Of a stretch of 43,281 nucleotides of DNA, positions 16,722 through 24,425 are shown piece by piece (positions within the stretch are counted from its first letter, which is position 1; each line of letters begins with the position of its first letter). This stretch comes from Lentilactobacillus sunkii DSM 19904 (GTDB taxonomy: Bacteria; Bacillota; Bacilli; Lactobacillales; Lactobacillaceae). The notes beneath the pieces were generated by a model, which saw only the letters and a program-made list of their open reading frames with translations, searched no databases and was not told where the DNA came from. The stretch lies in assembly GCF_001435575.1 (NCBI RefSeq), contig NZ_AZEA01000018.1, positions 1-43,281 on the forward strand. Reading direction: 5' to 3'. The translations under genes and the position numbers were made by a program.

Positions 16722-17483
16722 ATGGCAAAAATTGCAATTGTTACCGGATCTGGTCAGGGGATTGGTGAAGGAATTGCCCGTCAATTAGTCAACGATGGCT
16801 TTACCGTTGCCGTAGCCGACATGAATGAAGAAAATGCCAAAAAAGTTGCTGAAGAAATTGGCAATGACTCCAAAGGCTACTATGTTGATGTTTCAAAAAA
16901 AGATAGTGTCTTCGGACTTGTCGACCAAGTCGTTGCGGACTTTGGCAAACTTGATGTCTTAGTCAATAACGCTGGAATTGCTAAAATCGGCACGATTCTT
17001 GACGTTGAAGAAAAAGATTTTGATCAAATTATGGGCGTCAATATTAAAGGTGTCTTATTTGGAATCCAAGCTGCAGCCGACCAATTCAAGAAACAAGGAA
17101 CCGGTGGAAAAATCATCAGTGCCTCTTCAATTGCCGGCCACCAAGGATTCGAGTTGCTTGGCCCATACTCCGCAACGAAATTCGCGGTTCGTGGGTTAAC
17201 TCAAGTAGCTGCTCAAGAATTAGCCAAAGATAAGATTACCGTTAACAGTTACGCACCAGGCATCGTGCTCACAAAGATGTGGGACCAAATTGATGCGGAA
17301 ATGGCTAAGATCTACGATGTTCCGCTAGGTGTAACCCTTCAAAAGAACATTGACAGTATCGCATTAGGCCGTGGTGAAACCCCAGCCGATGTTGCCAACC
17401 TGGTATCATTCTTAGCAGATCCAAAATCCGACTACATTACCGGTCAAACCATCATTGTGGATGGTGGAATTCAGTTTGTATAA
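16722..17483 (+). CDS. diacetyl/acetoin reductase ((S)-acetoin forming), SDR family
   Basis: This 253-residue short-chain dehydrogenase reduces diacetyl to acetoin and acetoin to 2,3-butanediol with NADH, which helps redox balance in fermentation. The cofactor loop is TGSGQGIGEGIA (residues 8-19) and is followed by the acidic residue in VADMNEE that favours NADH. NNAG is present, the catalytic Ser is in SASSIAG, and the YSATKFAVRG motif carries Tyr and Lys. The C-terminal WDQIDAEMAKIYDVPLG loop and GETPADVANLVSFLADPKSDYITGQTIIVDGG are the usual butanediol-dehydrogenase type. The ribosome site is AGGGGG. It is monocistronic, with its own promoter, an operator-like palindrome and a terminator. 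Confidence 0.9.
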   Translation: MAKIAIVTGSGQGIGEGIARQLVNDGFTVAVADMNEENAKKVAEEIGNDSKGYYVDVSKKDSVFGLVDQVVADFGKLDVLVNNAGIAKIGTILDVEEKDFDQIMGVNIKGVLFGIQAAADQFKKQGTGGKIISASSIAGHQGFELLGPYSATKFAVRGLTQVAAQELAKDKITVNSYAPGIVLTKMWDQIDAEMAKIYDVPLGVTLQKNIDSIALGRGETPADVANLVSFLADPKSDYITGQTIIVDGGIQFV

Positions 17484-17490
17484 GAACAAC

Positions 17491-17526
17491 GAAGGGAGCA
17501 GCCAAATTGGTTGCTCCCTTTTTCAT
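17491..17526 (+). terminator. terminator of acetoin reductase
   Basis: AAGGGAGCA-CCAA pairs with TTGG-TGCTCCCTT and continues into T5. The minus side has only a weak T-run, so it mainly serves the plus strand. Confidence 0.8.
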
Positions 17527-17537
17527 GTCTACTATTG

Positions 17538-17891
17538 TTAGGCTCTAACCTTATTTTCTTCCATCACTTTATTGGTATAAAACTCCAAATCATCAACCGC
17601 CTGATCGTCTTGATCGCCTTGGGTCGTGATCGTGTGCAGATTTTGCTGGGCAACCGCCCAATAGACCAGGTTGGTCGTAATCGGCAGGATGTCTCGAATA
17701 ACATGAAAGTCAAAATTTTCCCCGTTGTTTTCCTTCATATTAAGAAAGTTGTGCCAATCAGTGACCATATTAACGCCACTGTGCTCTTTTTTTGAAACTG
17801 CGGAAATAATGACAAAATGAGAATTGCGGTTTGCTTCCGCCAGTTGATCTTTTAGTTGTTGAATTTGTTCCGGTTCCAGCTTGATAGCCAT
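17538..17891 (-). CDS. unrecognised 117-residue protein
   Basis: I do not recognise this soluble, acidic 117-residue protein. It begins MAIKLEPEQIQQLKDQLAEANRNSHFVIISAVSK. A helix is followed by a short hydrophobic strand (HFVIISAV), then a region around WHNFLNMKENNGENFDF, and it ends in an acidic helix. It starts 17 bases after the 17909-18466 gene on the same strand, behind a GGGGGCG ribosome site, so the two are probably cotranscribed. Confidence 0.65.
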   Translation of the reverse strand: MAIKLEPEQIQQLKDQLAEANRNSHFVIISAVSKKEHSGVNMVTDWHNFLNMKENNGENFDFHVIRDILPITTNLVYWAVAQQNLHTITTQGDQDDQAVDDLEFYTNKVMEENKVRA

Positions 17892-17908
17892 CTTATCGCC
17901 CCCATTGT

Positions 17909-18466
17909 TTATTGATCAATAATGCCAACTGAATGATTGATTAACTTTTGTTCAATCAACATGTCATATGCCAACTTGGCAACTGCATTTGGTGAAACAG
18001 TTCCAACCGGCATTTTGCTTCCTTCATTAAATAATCGATAATCGGAAGCTTGGTCATCTTTTAATTGACTCATCCTAATTATAGAATAGGAGATTTCAGA
18101 TTCATCAACAATCTTTATGGCATATCTTTGCTGTTTTATAAATTCTTGCTTGTCTTTGACCCCGGCATATTCTACCGGACCGTCCAATTCATCATCGACT
18201 CCCGCATATGAGAGCATGACAATATCGCTGATTGGCGGCTGCACCTCATCGACCGCTTCAAATAAAGATTCTAAATAAAGATCGGCATCATTAGGCCCGA
18301 CTGCTATAAACAGCAGGTTGGTGTCTGGCAGGAATTTGGCGTACCCTTCGGCCGATTTCAAGTCACCTGAGTAGATTGACACATCAACGTCTTCGTTTGC
18401 CTTGAGCAAATTTGTAAGTGGCGGTACAACTTGATTGTTTTGATTAATGATCAGTAGTTTTTTCAA
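17909..18466 (-). CDS. NAD(P)-binding Rossmann-fold protein (atypical SDR, NmrA-like)
   Basis: This 185-residue protein has the layout of short atypical SDRs (NAD(P)H-binding, NmrA/YwnB-like). The N-terminal strand is KKLLIINQN, then a central DIVMLSYAGVDDELDG segment and the late SYSIIRMSQLKDD strand-loop. It then has a VSPNAVAKLAYDML helix, as seen in this group after the cofactor domain. The glycine-rich loop is degenerate (INQNNQVVPPL), so cofactor binding is uncertain. It is divergent from the aldo/keto reductase across an intergenic region full of palindromes, which suggests a shared redox- or electrophile-responsive regulator (inference). Confidence 0.65.
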   Translation of the reverse strand: MKKLLIINQNNQVVPPLTNLLKANEDVDVSIYSGDLKSAEGYAKFLPDTNLLFIAVGPNDADLYLESLFEAVDEVQPPISDIVMLSYAGVDDELDGPVEYAGVKDKQEFIKQQRYAIKIVDESEISYSIIRMSQLKDDQASDYRLFNEGSKMPVGTVSPNAVAKLAYDMLIEQKLINHSVGIIDQ

Positions 18467-18514
18467 TTGACAGCTTCCTAATCTAAATGGTTTATATTTT
18501 TGGATAAAGTACCA

Positions 18515-18543
18515 TAATTAATGTGTACCATAATAATTATGGA
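18515..18543. promoter_or_regulatory. repeated operator-like elements between divergent oxidoreductases
   Basis: GTACCATAATTAAT is followed by GTACCATAATAAT, a near-direct repeat. The second overlaps the perfect palindrome CCATAAT-A-ATTATGG. These lie in the ~98-bp gap between the leftward SDR-like gene and the rightward aldo/keto reductase. Confidence 0.45.
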
Positions 18544-18564
18544 AAATCAAAGGAGGACGTAAAA

Positions 18565-19506
18565 ATGTCCGAAAATGTCAAAATTGGTAAGTCAGCTGTT
18601 GTCAGTACACCGCTTGGATTTGGAACCAATGCCGTCGGTGGTCACAACCTGTTCCCAAATTTGGATGAGCAGGCTGGAATGGATTCGGTTCGAGCTGCGT
18701 TGGACAGTGGTATCACAATGTTGGATACTGCTTTTGCCTATGGGTTTGGCCGATCCGAGGAACTCATCGGCAAAGTGCTCAAAGACTATGACCGCTCAAA
18801 AATCGTGATTGCCACCAAGGGCGCCCAGATTGTTAATGGCGATAAAGTTTCCATCAGCAATAAACCCGCAGATTTGGAAAAATTTGTTAAAAGCAGTCTC
18901 AAACGACTTGGCACAGATTACCTCGACATCTTTTACATTCACTTTCCTGATGATCAAACACCTAAAGATGAGGCAATTGCCAAACTTGTCGATCTCAAAA
19001 AACAGGGATTGATTAAAGCGATTGGAGTTTCCAACTTCTCACTGGATCAACTCAAAGAAGCCAATAAGAATCATGACGTCGACATCGTCGAGGACCAATA
19101 CAGCTTGGTTCACCGTGATGCCGAAAAAGAATTATTCCCTTATCTCGAAAAAGAAAACATATCCTTCGTTCCATTCTTCCCACTTGCTTCGGGTCTCCTA
19201 ACAGGTAAATACGATGGAAGTCCAGTTGATTTTCCTGAAGATGATCTTCGAAGCGACGACCCCAACTTTTCCGGCAGCCGTTTCCATGCAATTACGGAAT
19301 CGGTCAAGAACTTGCAGCCAATCGCCGACAACCACGACGCAACAATTGCTCAGATTGTTCTGGCGTGGTACATCAAGAATCCAGATATCAGCGTGGTCAT
19401 CCCCGGCGCCAAAACACCTGAACAGGTCCGCAGTAACGCCAAGGCCATGAATGTGGCGCTGTCGGATCAAGAATACAACACCATCGATAACGCATTTAGA
19501 CTATAA
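18565..19506 (+). CDS. aldo/keto reductase
   Basis: This 313-residue NADPH-dependent aldo/keto reductase has a TIM barrel. The catalytic tetrad is visible: Asp and Tyr in MLDTAFAYGFGRSEELIG, Lys in VIATKGA, His in IFYIHFPD. The cofactor end is VVIPGAKTPEQVRSNAKAM. It reduces aldehydes or ketones; the substrate is not predictable. The start is ATG 18565 because AAAGGAGG is ideally placed; the in-frame ATG at 18523 lies in the operator region and is not used. It is divergent from the SDR-like gene, which suggests joint control. Confidence 0.9.
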   Translation: MSENVKIGKSAVVSTPLGFGTNAVGGHNLFPNLDEQAGMDSVRAALDSGITMLDTAFAYGFGRSEELIGKVLKDYDRSKIVIATKGAQIVNGDKVSISNKPADLEKFVKSSLKRLGTDYLDIFYIHFPDDQTPKDEAIAKLVDLKKQGLIKAIGVSNFSLDQLKEANKNHDVDIVEDQYSLVHRDAEKELFPYLEKENISFVPFFPLASGLLTGKYDGSPVDFPEDDLRSDDPNFSGSRFHAITESVKNLQPIADNHDATIAQIVLAWYIKNPDISVVIPGAKTPEQVRSNAKAMNVALSDQEYNTIDNAFRL

Positions 19507-19528
19507 TCTTACGAAATAATATTTTATC

Positions 19529-19561
19529 AACCTCAGTGGCAGAAATCACTGAGGCTTTTCT
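19529..19561 (+). terminator. terminator after aldo/keto reductase
   Basis: CCTCAGTG pairs with CACTGAGG around an 8-base loop, followed by CTTTTCTTTTC. Confidence 0.8.
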
Positions 19562-19645
19562 TTTCATTCGTAATGTAACCACTTCCATAAATAAAGTGGC
19601 CTAATAATAAACAATTTCTGGTTTTAACTTAATTTAATTCGTTTA

Positions 19646-19674
19646 TTGAACCTATTTGCGGATAATGCTAGAAT
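19646..19674 (+). promoter_or_regulatory. promoter of purine permease gene
   Basis: -35 TTGAAC (19646-19651), 17 bases, -10 TAGAAT (19669-19674). Only ~45 nt of leader follow, too short for a purine riboswitch. Confidence 0.65.
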
Positions 19675-19722
19675 TAATATGTAATTTTTAAATTATATCC
19701 GAACTATAGAGGGAGCTATTAT

Positions 19723-21033
19723 ATGTTAAATTCAATTGCCAAGTATTTCGAGTTCGATGAGCGCCATACGAATTTTCGTACGGAAATCATCGCTGGAATT
19801 ACGACGTTCGTTTCAATGGTTTACATCCTGTTTGTTAACCCCAATGTGCTTGGAGTAAGCGGGATGGATAAGGGTGCCGTCTTCACTGCGACTGCCCTCG
19901 CTTCTGCATTTGGCTGTTTCATGATGGGCTTTATTGCCAACTACCCAATTGCCATTTCGGCCAGTTTGGGAATCAACGCCTTCTTTGCCTATTCCGTTGT
20001 TATCGGTATGAAGGTTTCATGGCAGACTGCTTTGGCCGGCGTCTTCGTTGCATCAGTGATCTTTATGATTTTGACCGCATTGAAGCTCCGTGAAAAGATC
20101 ATCGATTCTATTCCAGCTGATTTAAAAGCCGCAATCGGTGGTGGTATCGGGCTGTTCATTGCCTTTATTGGGTTAAGTGACGGTGGATTAGTTCAAGCTA
20201 ACAAAGATACCCTTGTCAGCTTGGGTTCCCTTCACGTTGGAACAACTTGGCTTACGATCTTCGGTCTGTTAATTACCGTTGTCTTGATGAGTATGCGAGT
20301 TCCTGGTGCCATCTTCATTGGAATGGTTTTAAACGCCATCCTGGGTATGTCCACTGGATTAATTCCACTCCCTCACCAATGGGTTTCATCAATTCCAAGC
20401 TTGAAGCCAACCTTTGGTGTTGCTCTGTCACACGTTGGCGATATCAATTCTGTTCAATTAATTGTTGTTGTCCTGACGTTCCTGCTGGTAACCTTCTTTG
20501 ATACCGCTGGTACGTTGGTTGGATTGGCTGAACAAGCAGGATTCATCAAGAATAACAAGATTCCTCGAATCGGTCATGCATTGATCGCTGATTCTTCAAC
20601 CATGCTGGTTGGTTCAGTTCTGGGAACTTCACCAATGGGTGCCTTCGTTGAGTCATCAGCCGGGATCGCTGTCGGTGGCCGAACTGGATTTACCGCCATT
20701 ATCGTCGGAATCCTCTTCATCTTGGGAACCTTCTTCTCACCACTTCTGACTGTTATTACCAGTCAAGTAACCGCACCAGCTTTGATCATCGTTGGTATCC
20801 TGATGGCTCAGGCACTTAAAAATGTTCATTGGGAACAATTCGAAATTGCAGCCCCTGCATTCATTACGCTTGTCGGTATGCCATTAACTTACAGTATTGC
20901 GGATGGTATCGCCCTTGGCTTCATCACTTACCCAATCACAATGATTGCCGCTCGTCGTGGAAAAGAAGTCAGTGCCATGATGTACGCTTTGGCGGTAGTG
21001 TTTGTGATTTTCCTGTGGATTTTAAACAATTAG
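19723..21033 (+). CDS. guanine/hypoxanthine (AzgA/PbuG-type) permease
   Basis: This 436-residue polytopic protein (12 or more hydrophobic segments) belongs to the AzgA branch of the NCS2 nucleobase:cation symporters. It imports adenine, guanine or hypoxanthine for salvage. Diagnostic stretches are RTEIIAGITTFVSMVYILFVNP near the N-terminus, ISASLGINAFFAYSVV, GGGIGLFIAFIGLSDGGLV and the conserved FFDTAGTLVGLAEQAGF about two-thirds along. The ribosome site is AGAGGGAG. No purine riboswitch is seen in its leader. A long hairpin repeat begins at its stop codon. Confidence 0.93.
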   Translation: MLNSIAKYFEFDERHTNFRTEIIAGITTFVSMVYILFVNPNVLGVSGMDKGAVFTATALASAFGCFMMGFIANYPIAISASLGINAFFAYSVVIGMKVSWQTALAGVFVASVIFMILTALKLREKIIDSIPADLKAAIGGGIGLFIAFIGLSDGGLVQANKDTLVSLGSLHVGTTWLTIFGLLITVVLMSMRVPGAIFIGMVLNAILGMSTGLIPLPHQWVSSIPSLKPTFGVALSHVGDINSVQLIVVVLTFLLVTFFDTAGTLVGLAEQAGFIKNNKIPRIGHALIADSSTMLVGSVLGTSPMGAFVESSAGIAVGGRTGFTAIIVGILFILGTFFSPLLTVITSQVTAPALIIVGILMAQALKNVHWEQFEIAAPAFITLVGMPLTYSIADGIALGFITYPITMIAARRGKEVSAMMYALAVVFVIFLWILNN

Positions 21034-21159
21034 AGTGCGACGAGACCCGGGTTGCCCCCGGAGTGTAAGCCAGAAATTTTAAGGATGAGCGGTCCTTGTT
21101 CATCGTTGAAATTTCTGGCTTACACAGTAGGGGGCAGGGTCGTCGAAGCACGTTTCGGC
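21033..21159. repeat. hairpin repeat F (after azgA-type gene)
   Basis: GAGTGCGACGA...CCC...TGCCCCC...TGTAAGCCAGAAATTT on the left pairs with AAATTTCTGGCTTACA...GGGGGCAGGGTCGTCG...GCACG on the right. The apex is GATGAGCGGTCCTTGTTCATC. It ends CACGTTTCGGC (21149-21159). The left end overlaps the permease stop codon. This copy shows most clearly that the whole unit is one inverted repeat. Confidence 0.8.
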
Positions 21160-21210
21160 AAAAGAAACTCCACCAAACAAACTAACATCAACAACAAAGT
21201 AAAACCACCT

Positions 21211-21275
21211 TCAAGGTCTGCCCACCAACCCGTTTTGACCTCAGCACCTAAAAGCGGTAACCTATAAAGGTTGTC
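21211..21275 (+). promoter_or_regulatory. candidate preQ1-II riboswitch upstream of queT
   Basis: AGGTC (21214-21218) pairs with GACCT (21237-21241). The loop between them contains CAACC (21226-21230), which can pair with GGTTG (21269-21273) downstream to form an H-type pseudoknot. Between lie an A-rich joint and a GCGGTAACC segment. This layout resembles the preQ1-II (COG4708) class, which is known in front of exactly this transporter family in Lactobacillales. The downstream pseudoknot strand is ~20 bases before the ribosome site rather than in it, which is unusual. Confidence 0.5.
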
Positions 21276-21290
21276 TAACAACTGAATATT

Positions 21291-21311
21291 TAACAAGGAA
21301 GGAATTTGTTA
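21291..21311 (+). promoter_or_regulatory. hairpin enclosing the queT ribosome site
   Basis: TAACAA (21291-21296) and TTTGTTA (21305-21311) flank the ribosome site GGAAGGAA, so that it sits in the loop of a 6-bp stem. A second short stem GTTG/CAAC lies just upstream (21271-21282). These could be the switching elements of the leader. Confidence 0.4.
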
Positions 21312-21829
21312 TGAATTCTAAGACTAATTTGTTTGGCATCAGTAACGTTCGTGACCTCACGAAAGCTGCTGTTGTAGCTGCACTCTACATCGTTATCACG
21401 ATGGTCTTTGCACCCTTGGCTTTTGGCCCAGTTCAGTTCCGCTTTTCAGAAGGCTTGAATAACCTTGCTGTCTTTAATAAGCGCTACGTTGTGGCGATCA
21501 CGCTTGGATGTTTTGTTTCGAACATGATGTCATCGCTTGGACCTCTGGACATGGTCGTGGGAACTGGTGAAACGCTGATTGCGCTGTTAACAATCAATAT
21601 TGTCAGCCGCTTCATCAAATCACTGCCATTGAAGCTGGTTGCATCCGTTTTGATCGGAACCTTTTACATGTTTATCGTTGCTGGTGAAATTGCTTATCTC
21701 GGAAGCAGTGCCTTTTGGCCAACCTTCTGGGGTGCATACTTGACCACTGGTATCGGTGAATTTGTAACCATGACAATTGGTGCTGTACTGGTTTACATCA
21801 TCAATATGAAATATGATTTGAGTAAATAA
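21311..21829 (+). CDS. queT: QueT-family transporter (ECF S component, queuosine precursor)
   Basis: This 172-residue protein has five or six membrane helices. It belongs to the QueT/COG4708 family, the substrate-binding S component that works with the shared ECF energizing module to import preQ1 or another queuosine precursor. Typical sequence is LTKAAVVAALYIVITMVFAPLAFGPVQFRFSEGLNNLAVF at the N-terminus, then GCFVSNMMSSLGPLDMVVGTGETLIA. The ribosome site AAGGAAGG precedes ATG 21311. The leader holds a possible preQ1-II riboswitch. No ECF A/T genes are nearby, so it must use an energizing module from elsewhere. Confidence 0.92.
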   Translation: MNSKTNLFGISNVRDLTKAAVVAALYIVITMVFAPLAFGPVQFRFSEGLNNLAVFNKRYVVAITLGCFVSNMMSSLGPLDMVVGTGETLIALLTINIVSRFIKSLPLKLVASVLIGTFYMFIVAGEIAYLGSSAFWPTFWGAYLTTGIGEFVTMTIGAVLVYIINMKYDLSK

Positions 21830-21836
21830 GTATCCC

Positions 21837-21870
21837 AACCGCAATCAGATATCCCTGATTGCGGTTTTTT
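21837..21870 (+). terminator. terminator of queT
   Basis: AACCGCAATCAG pairs with CTGATTGCGGTT around a short loop, followed by a T6 run. Confidence 0.88.
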
Positions 21871-21885
21871 CGTGCATTCAAATCG

Positions 21886-21914
21886 TTTACCTCAGGCTCA
21901 AAATCAATTAAAAT
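21886..21914 (+). promoter_or_regulatory. promoter of gldA
   Basis: -35 TTTACC (21886-21891), 17 bases, -10 TAAAAT (21909-21914), ~44 bases before the start codon. Confidence 0.5.
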
Positions 21915-21957
21915 GATCCTGTGAACAAAATCACAAATAAACTCGGGAGGTTTCAAT

Positions 21958-23058
21958 ATGAAAGAATTATTTGCAAGTCCCAACACCTACATTCAAGGCC
22001 CCGGTGAGTTATTCAATAGTGCACCGTACATTGAAAAATATGGTACCAAGGTGCTCCTGCTTTCCGATCCCACTGTTTTAAAAATTGTTGGAAATGATTT
22101 TATCGAATATCTGAAAAATAACGGTTTTGACGTTACCGTTGCTCAATTCGAAGGTGAAGCGTCCGAATCAGAAATTAACCGAGTAACGGCAATCGGCGAG
22201 TCCGACCAGGACCAGATCATCATTGGCCTTGGCGGTGGTAAAGCCGCTGATTCCGCAAAGGCAATTGCCGACAACCTCGACATTGCCGTCATGGTTGCCC
22301 CAACCATTGCATCAACCGATGCTCCATGTTCACGATTATCGGTTATTTACACTGACGATGGTGCTTTTGATCACTATCGCTTCTACAAGAAGAATCCTGA
22401 AATTGTCCTTCTGGATACCAAAGTTATTTCAGGCGGTCCCGTTCACTTACTGATTTCTGGGATTGCCGATGCGTTGGCAACCAACGTTGAAGCCACCGAT
22501 GTTCGGGCAGCCAACGCCGACAACATGTTGGGCGCCAAGCAAACGATCGTGGCCGGTTCAATTGGTCAAGCTTGCGAAGACAACCTGTTTGAATATGCCG
22601 ACTTGGCGATTGCTGCCAACAAGGCCCATGTTGCCACACCAGCACTGGAACGGGTTGTTGAAGCCAATACCCTATTAAGTGGCTTAGGCTTCGAGAGTGG
22701 CGGTTTGGCAGCCGCCCACGCCATTCACAACGGCTTCACTGCATTGACCGGTGATGTTCATCACCTGACGCATGGCGAAAAAGTTGCTTATGGAACTTTG
22801 GTTGAACTCATTTTGGATAACAGTGACCACGCCCGGTTTGAAAAGTTCTTGAAATTCGATCTCAAGTTGGGGCTGCCAACCACTTTGGCTGATCTTCACC
22901 TGGGTTCAGCTTCCGATGAAGACCTGATGAAGGTGGCCATCCAAGCCTGTGATGATAACGACACCATGGATTGTATGCCAACTGACATCACACCAGAAGA
23001 TGTCTTTGCCGCAATCAAGGCAGTCGATGAATACAGTAAAGATTTTCAAAATAAATAA
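21958..23058 (+). CDS. gldA: glycerol dehydrogenase (NAD+), iron/zinc type
   Basis: This 366-residue GldA-type dehydrogenase oxidises glycerol to dihydroxyacetone or reduces small hydroxyketones with NAD. The N-terminal Rossmann part shows IIIGLGGGKAADSAKAIAD (NAD pyrophosphate loop) and APTIASTDAPCSRLSVIY. The metal ligands are an Asp in LISGIADALATNVEA and the histidines in GLAAAHAIHNGF and HHLTHGEKVAYG, all present. The ribosome site is CGGGAGG. It is monocistronic, between the queT terminator and a strong bidirectional terminator. Confidence 0.94.
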   Translation: MKELFASPNTYIQGPGELFNSAPYIEKYGTKVLLLSDPTVLKIVGNDFIEYLKNNGFDVTVAQFEGEASESEINRVTAIGESDQDQIIIGLGGGKAADSAKAIADNLDIAVMVAPTIASTDAPCSRLSVIYTDDGAFDHYRFYKKNPEIVLLDTKVISGGPVHLLISGIADALATNVEATDVRAANADNMLGAKQTIVAGSIGQACEDNLFEYADLAIAANKAHVATPALERVVEANTLLSGLGFESGGLAAAHAIHNGFTALTGDVHHLTHGEKVAYGTLVELILDNSDHARFEKFLKFDLKLGLPTTLADLHLGSASDEDLMKVAIQACDDNDTMDCMPTDITPEDVFAAIKAVDEYSKDFQNK

Positions 23059-23067
23059 TTCATGACA

Positions 23068-23120
23068 AAAATAAGGAACTTCCATGTGCAAGAGACACAG
23101 TTGGAAGTTCCTTATTTATT
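23068..23120. terminator. bidirectional terminator gldA / alcohol dehydrogenase
   Basis: AATAAGGAACTTCCA and TGGAAGTTCCTTATT form a perfect 15-bp stem with a ~17-base loop, with AT-rich runs on both sides, between convergent genes. Confidence 0.85.
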
Positions 23121-23126
23121 AATCAA

Positions 23127-24053
23127 TTAATCAGTCACTTCATTAGTCACAATGATTCGGCCGTCATGCTTCTTACTTAATAATTCATGTCCCTGAATAA
23201 CGCCTGCCAAAGTAAATGGTAGTTGATAGCCAATTCGAATTGAGAGCTTTTTCTCCGCCATTAATTTCAATAAGGCAGTCAACGCTTCAGCATCCGAAAT
23301 GGCCTTGGTTGCAATAATTGGCTTGAACTGAAACGGCTTGTTGGATAATGGCTCATCCCCACCAACCGTGGTGATGATGCCATTTTCTTTCACAATTCGG
23401 GCATCACTGTCGCTGTCAGCCCCATTTAAAGCAGAGTTAATCACGACATCGGCGCGATTGGCAAGAACCAGCGCAGGATCCTGCTTGTTGTAAGCGACGT
23501 ATTCCTGAACACCCAGCGATTTGACGTAGGCCTCATTTTTACTCGAGCCGATACCAATAACCGTTGCCCCTATATTCAAGGCCAATTGAGCAGCCAATGA
23601 TCCGACCCCACCAGAGGCTCCCCTGACCACGACCGTTTGACCAGACTTAACCTGACCAAAGAAGTACACCGCTTGATAGGCTGTAATTCCGGGCGTCACA
23701 ATCCCCGCTGCTTCAGCGAAGGAAACTTCATCTGGAATGATCACCGTTCGACTTGCCAACGCATATGCATATTCGGCGTAGGAACCATGGCCATGAGCCA
23801 CAACCCGGTCGCCAACCTTGAATCCAGTAACGTTGGCACCAAGCTTGGCAACTGTTCCGGCAACATCACGGCCCGGAATTACCCGATGAGTCGCCTGCTT
23901 CCATTCACCAACCCGCATGGATTTTTCAAAGTTGTTGAGATTAAACGCTCTGGTATTAATTAAAACTTGATCATCAGAAATTTCTGGAGTTGGCACATCA
24001 TATTCTTCAAAGACATCGGCAGCACCGTTATGATCGTATCCAAATGCTTTCAT
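23127..24053 (-). CDS. zinc-free MDR-family alcohol dehydrogenase / quinone oxidoreductase
   Basis: This 308-residue medium-chain dehydrogenase is of the quinone-oxidoreductase type. The N-terminal GroES-like part contains NLNNFEKSMRVGEW...IPGRDVAGTVAKLGANVTGFKVGDRVV. The Rossmann part has the nucleotide loop VVRGASGGVGSLAAQLA. Catalytic zinc cysteines and the structural zinc loop are missing, so it should be a zinc-free NADPH oxidoreductase; the substrate is unknown. The start is ATG 24053 because AGGAG lies 8 bases upstream; the longer frame to 24080 begins in the ATAAGT repeat region. It lies downstream of a terminated RNA gene, so it probably has its own promoter, though none is clear. 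Confidence 0.85.
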   Translation of the reverse strand: MKAFGYDHNGAADVFEEYDVPTPEISDDQVLINTRAFNLNNFEKSMRVGEWKQATHRVIPGRDVAGTVAKLGANVTGFKVGDRVVAHGHGSYAEYAYALASRTVIIPDEVSFAEAAGIVTPGITAYQAVYFFGQVKSGQTVVVRGASGGVGSLAAQLALNIGATVIGIGSSKNEAYVKSLGVQEYVAYNKQDPALVLANRADVVINSALNGADSDSDARIVKENGIITTVGGDEPLSNKPFQFKPIIATKAISDAEALTALLKLMAEKKLSIRIGYQLPFTLAGVIQGHELLSKKHDGRIIVTNEVTD

Positions 24054-24071
24054 TTCTATCGCTCCTATTTT

Positions 24072-24092
24072 ATAAGTCATAAGTTATAAGGA
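24072..24092. promoter_or_regulatory. three 7-bp direct repeats upstream of alcohol dehydrogenase
   Basis: ATAAGTC, ATAAGTT and ATAAGGA follow each other without gaps just ahead of the ribosome site. Flanking TTATAA at both ends makes the block almost palindromic. It could be an operator. Confidence 0.35.
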
Positions 24093-24186
24093 AAAAGTTC
24101 TCGTGAGTCCGCAATTGATTTAATAAAAGTGTAAGGGTTCTCAAACTGCATAGCAACCAAAAGGCCCTTTAGAAATTTATCGGACA

Positions 24187-24226
24187 TAAAAAAGGATCCC
24201 ACCACCCTCTAGGTGATGAGATCCTT
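24187..24226 (-). terminator. terminator of the RNA gene
   Basis: On the minus strand AAGGATC...TCATCACC pairs with GGTGGTG...GATCCTT and continues into a T6 run. Confidence 0.8.
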
Positions 24227-24419
24227 ATCTGGTACATGAACATTTGAAAGGCATTAGAACCAATCATTGACCAATACATGGTCGGTATTCTTTCTCGTTA
24301 AATATCTTCTGCAGGGTTGAACTGACAGACTACTCGGATCTAAGCACGCTGGCTTAGCACCTACATTATTTTCGGATGTCCCTCGTCTGTCTTGCAGGTG
24401 ATTAGTTCATTCACCTTTC
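24187..24419 (-). ncRNA. independent ~230-nt RNA gene, class not identified
   Basis: No reading frame fits here, but the minus strand has a near-perfect promoter at one end and an intrinsic terminator at the other. The transcript would start near 24419 and end near 24187. Visible pairings are a 5' hairpin AGGTG/CACCT, then CTGCA closing with TGCAG around an inner stem GACAGAC/GTCTGTC topped by CTAAGC/GCTTAG, then GACCA/TGGTC. The 5' AGGTGAATGA can alternatively pair with TCATCACCT in the terminator. I could not match it to tmRNA, RNase P, SRP RNA or a T-box. A 6S-type RNA remains possible by size and gene style. It could also act as a leader for the downstream dehydrogenase. Confidence 0.6.
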
Positions 24420-24425
24420 ACTATT

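Noticed and set aside
19675-19722. Purine riboswitch before the guanine/hypoxanthine permease
   Set aside because: The leader after the likely start is under 50 bases and lacks the aptamer's paired stems.
24187-24230. GGTGGTGGGATCC at the RNA terminator taken as a T-box antiterminator
   Set aside because: The conserved GGTGGNACCGCG sequence and a specifier stem are missing.
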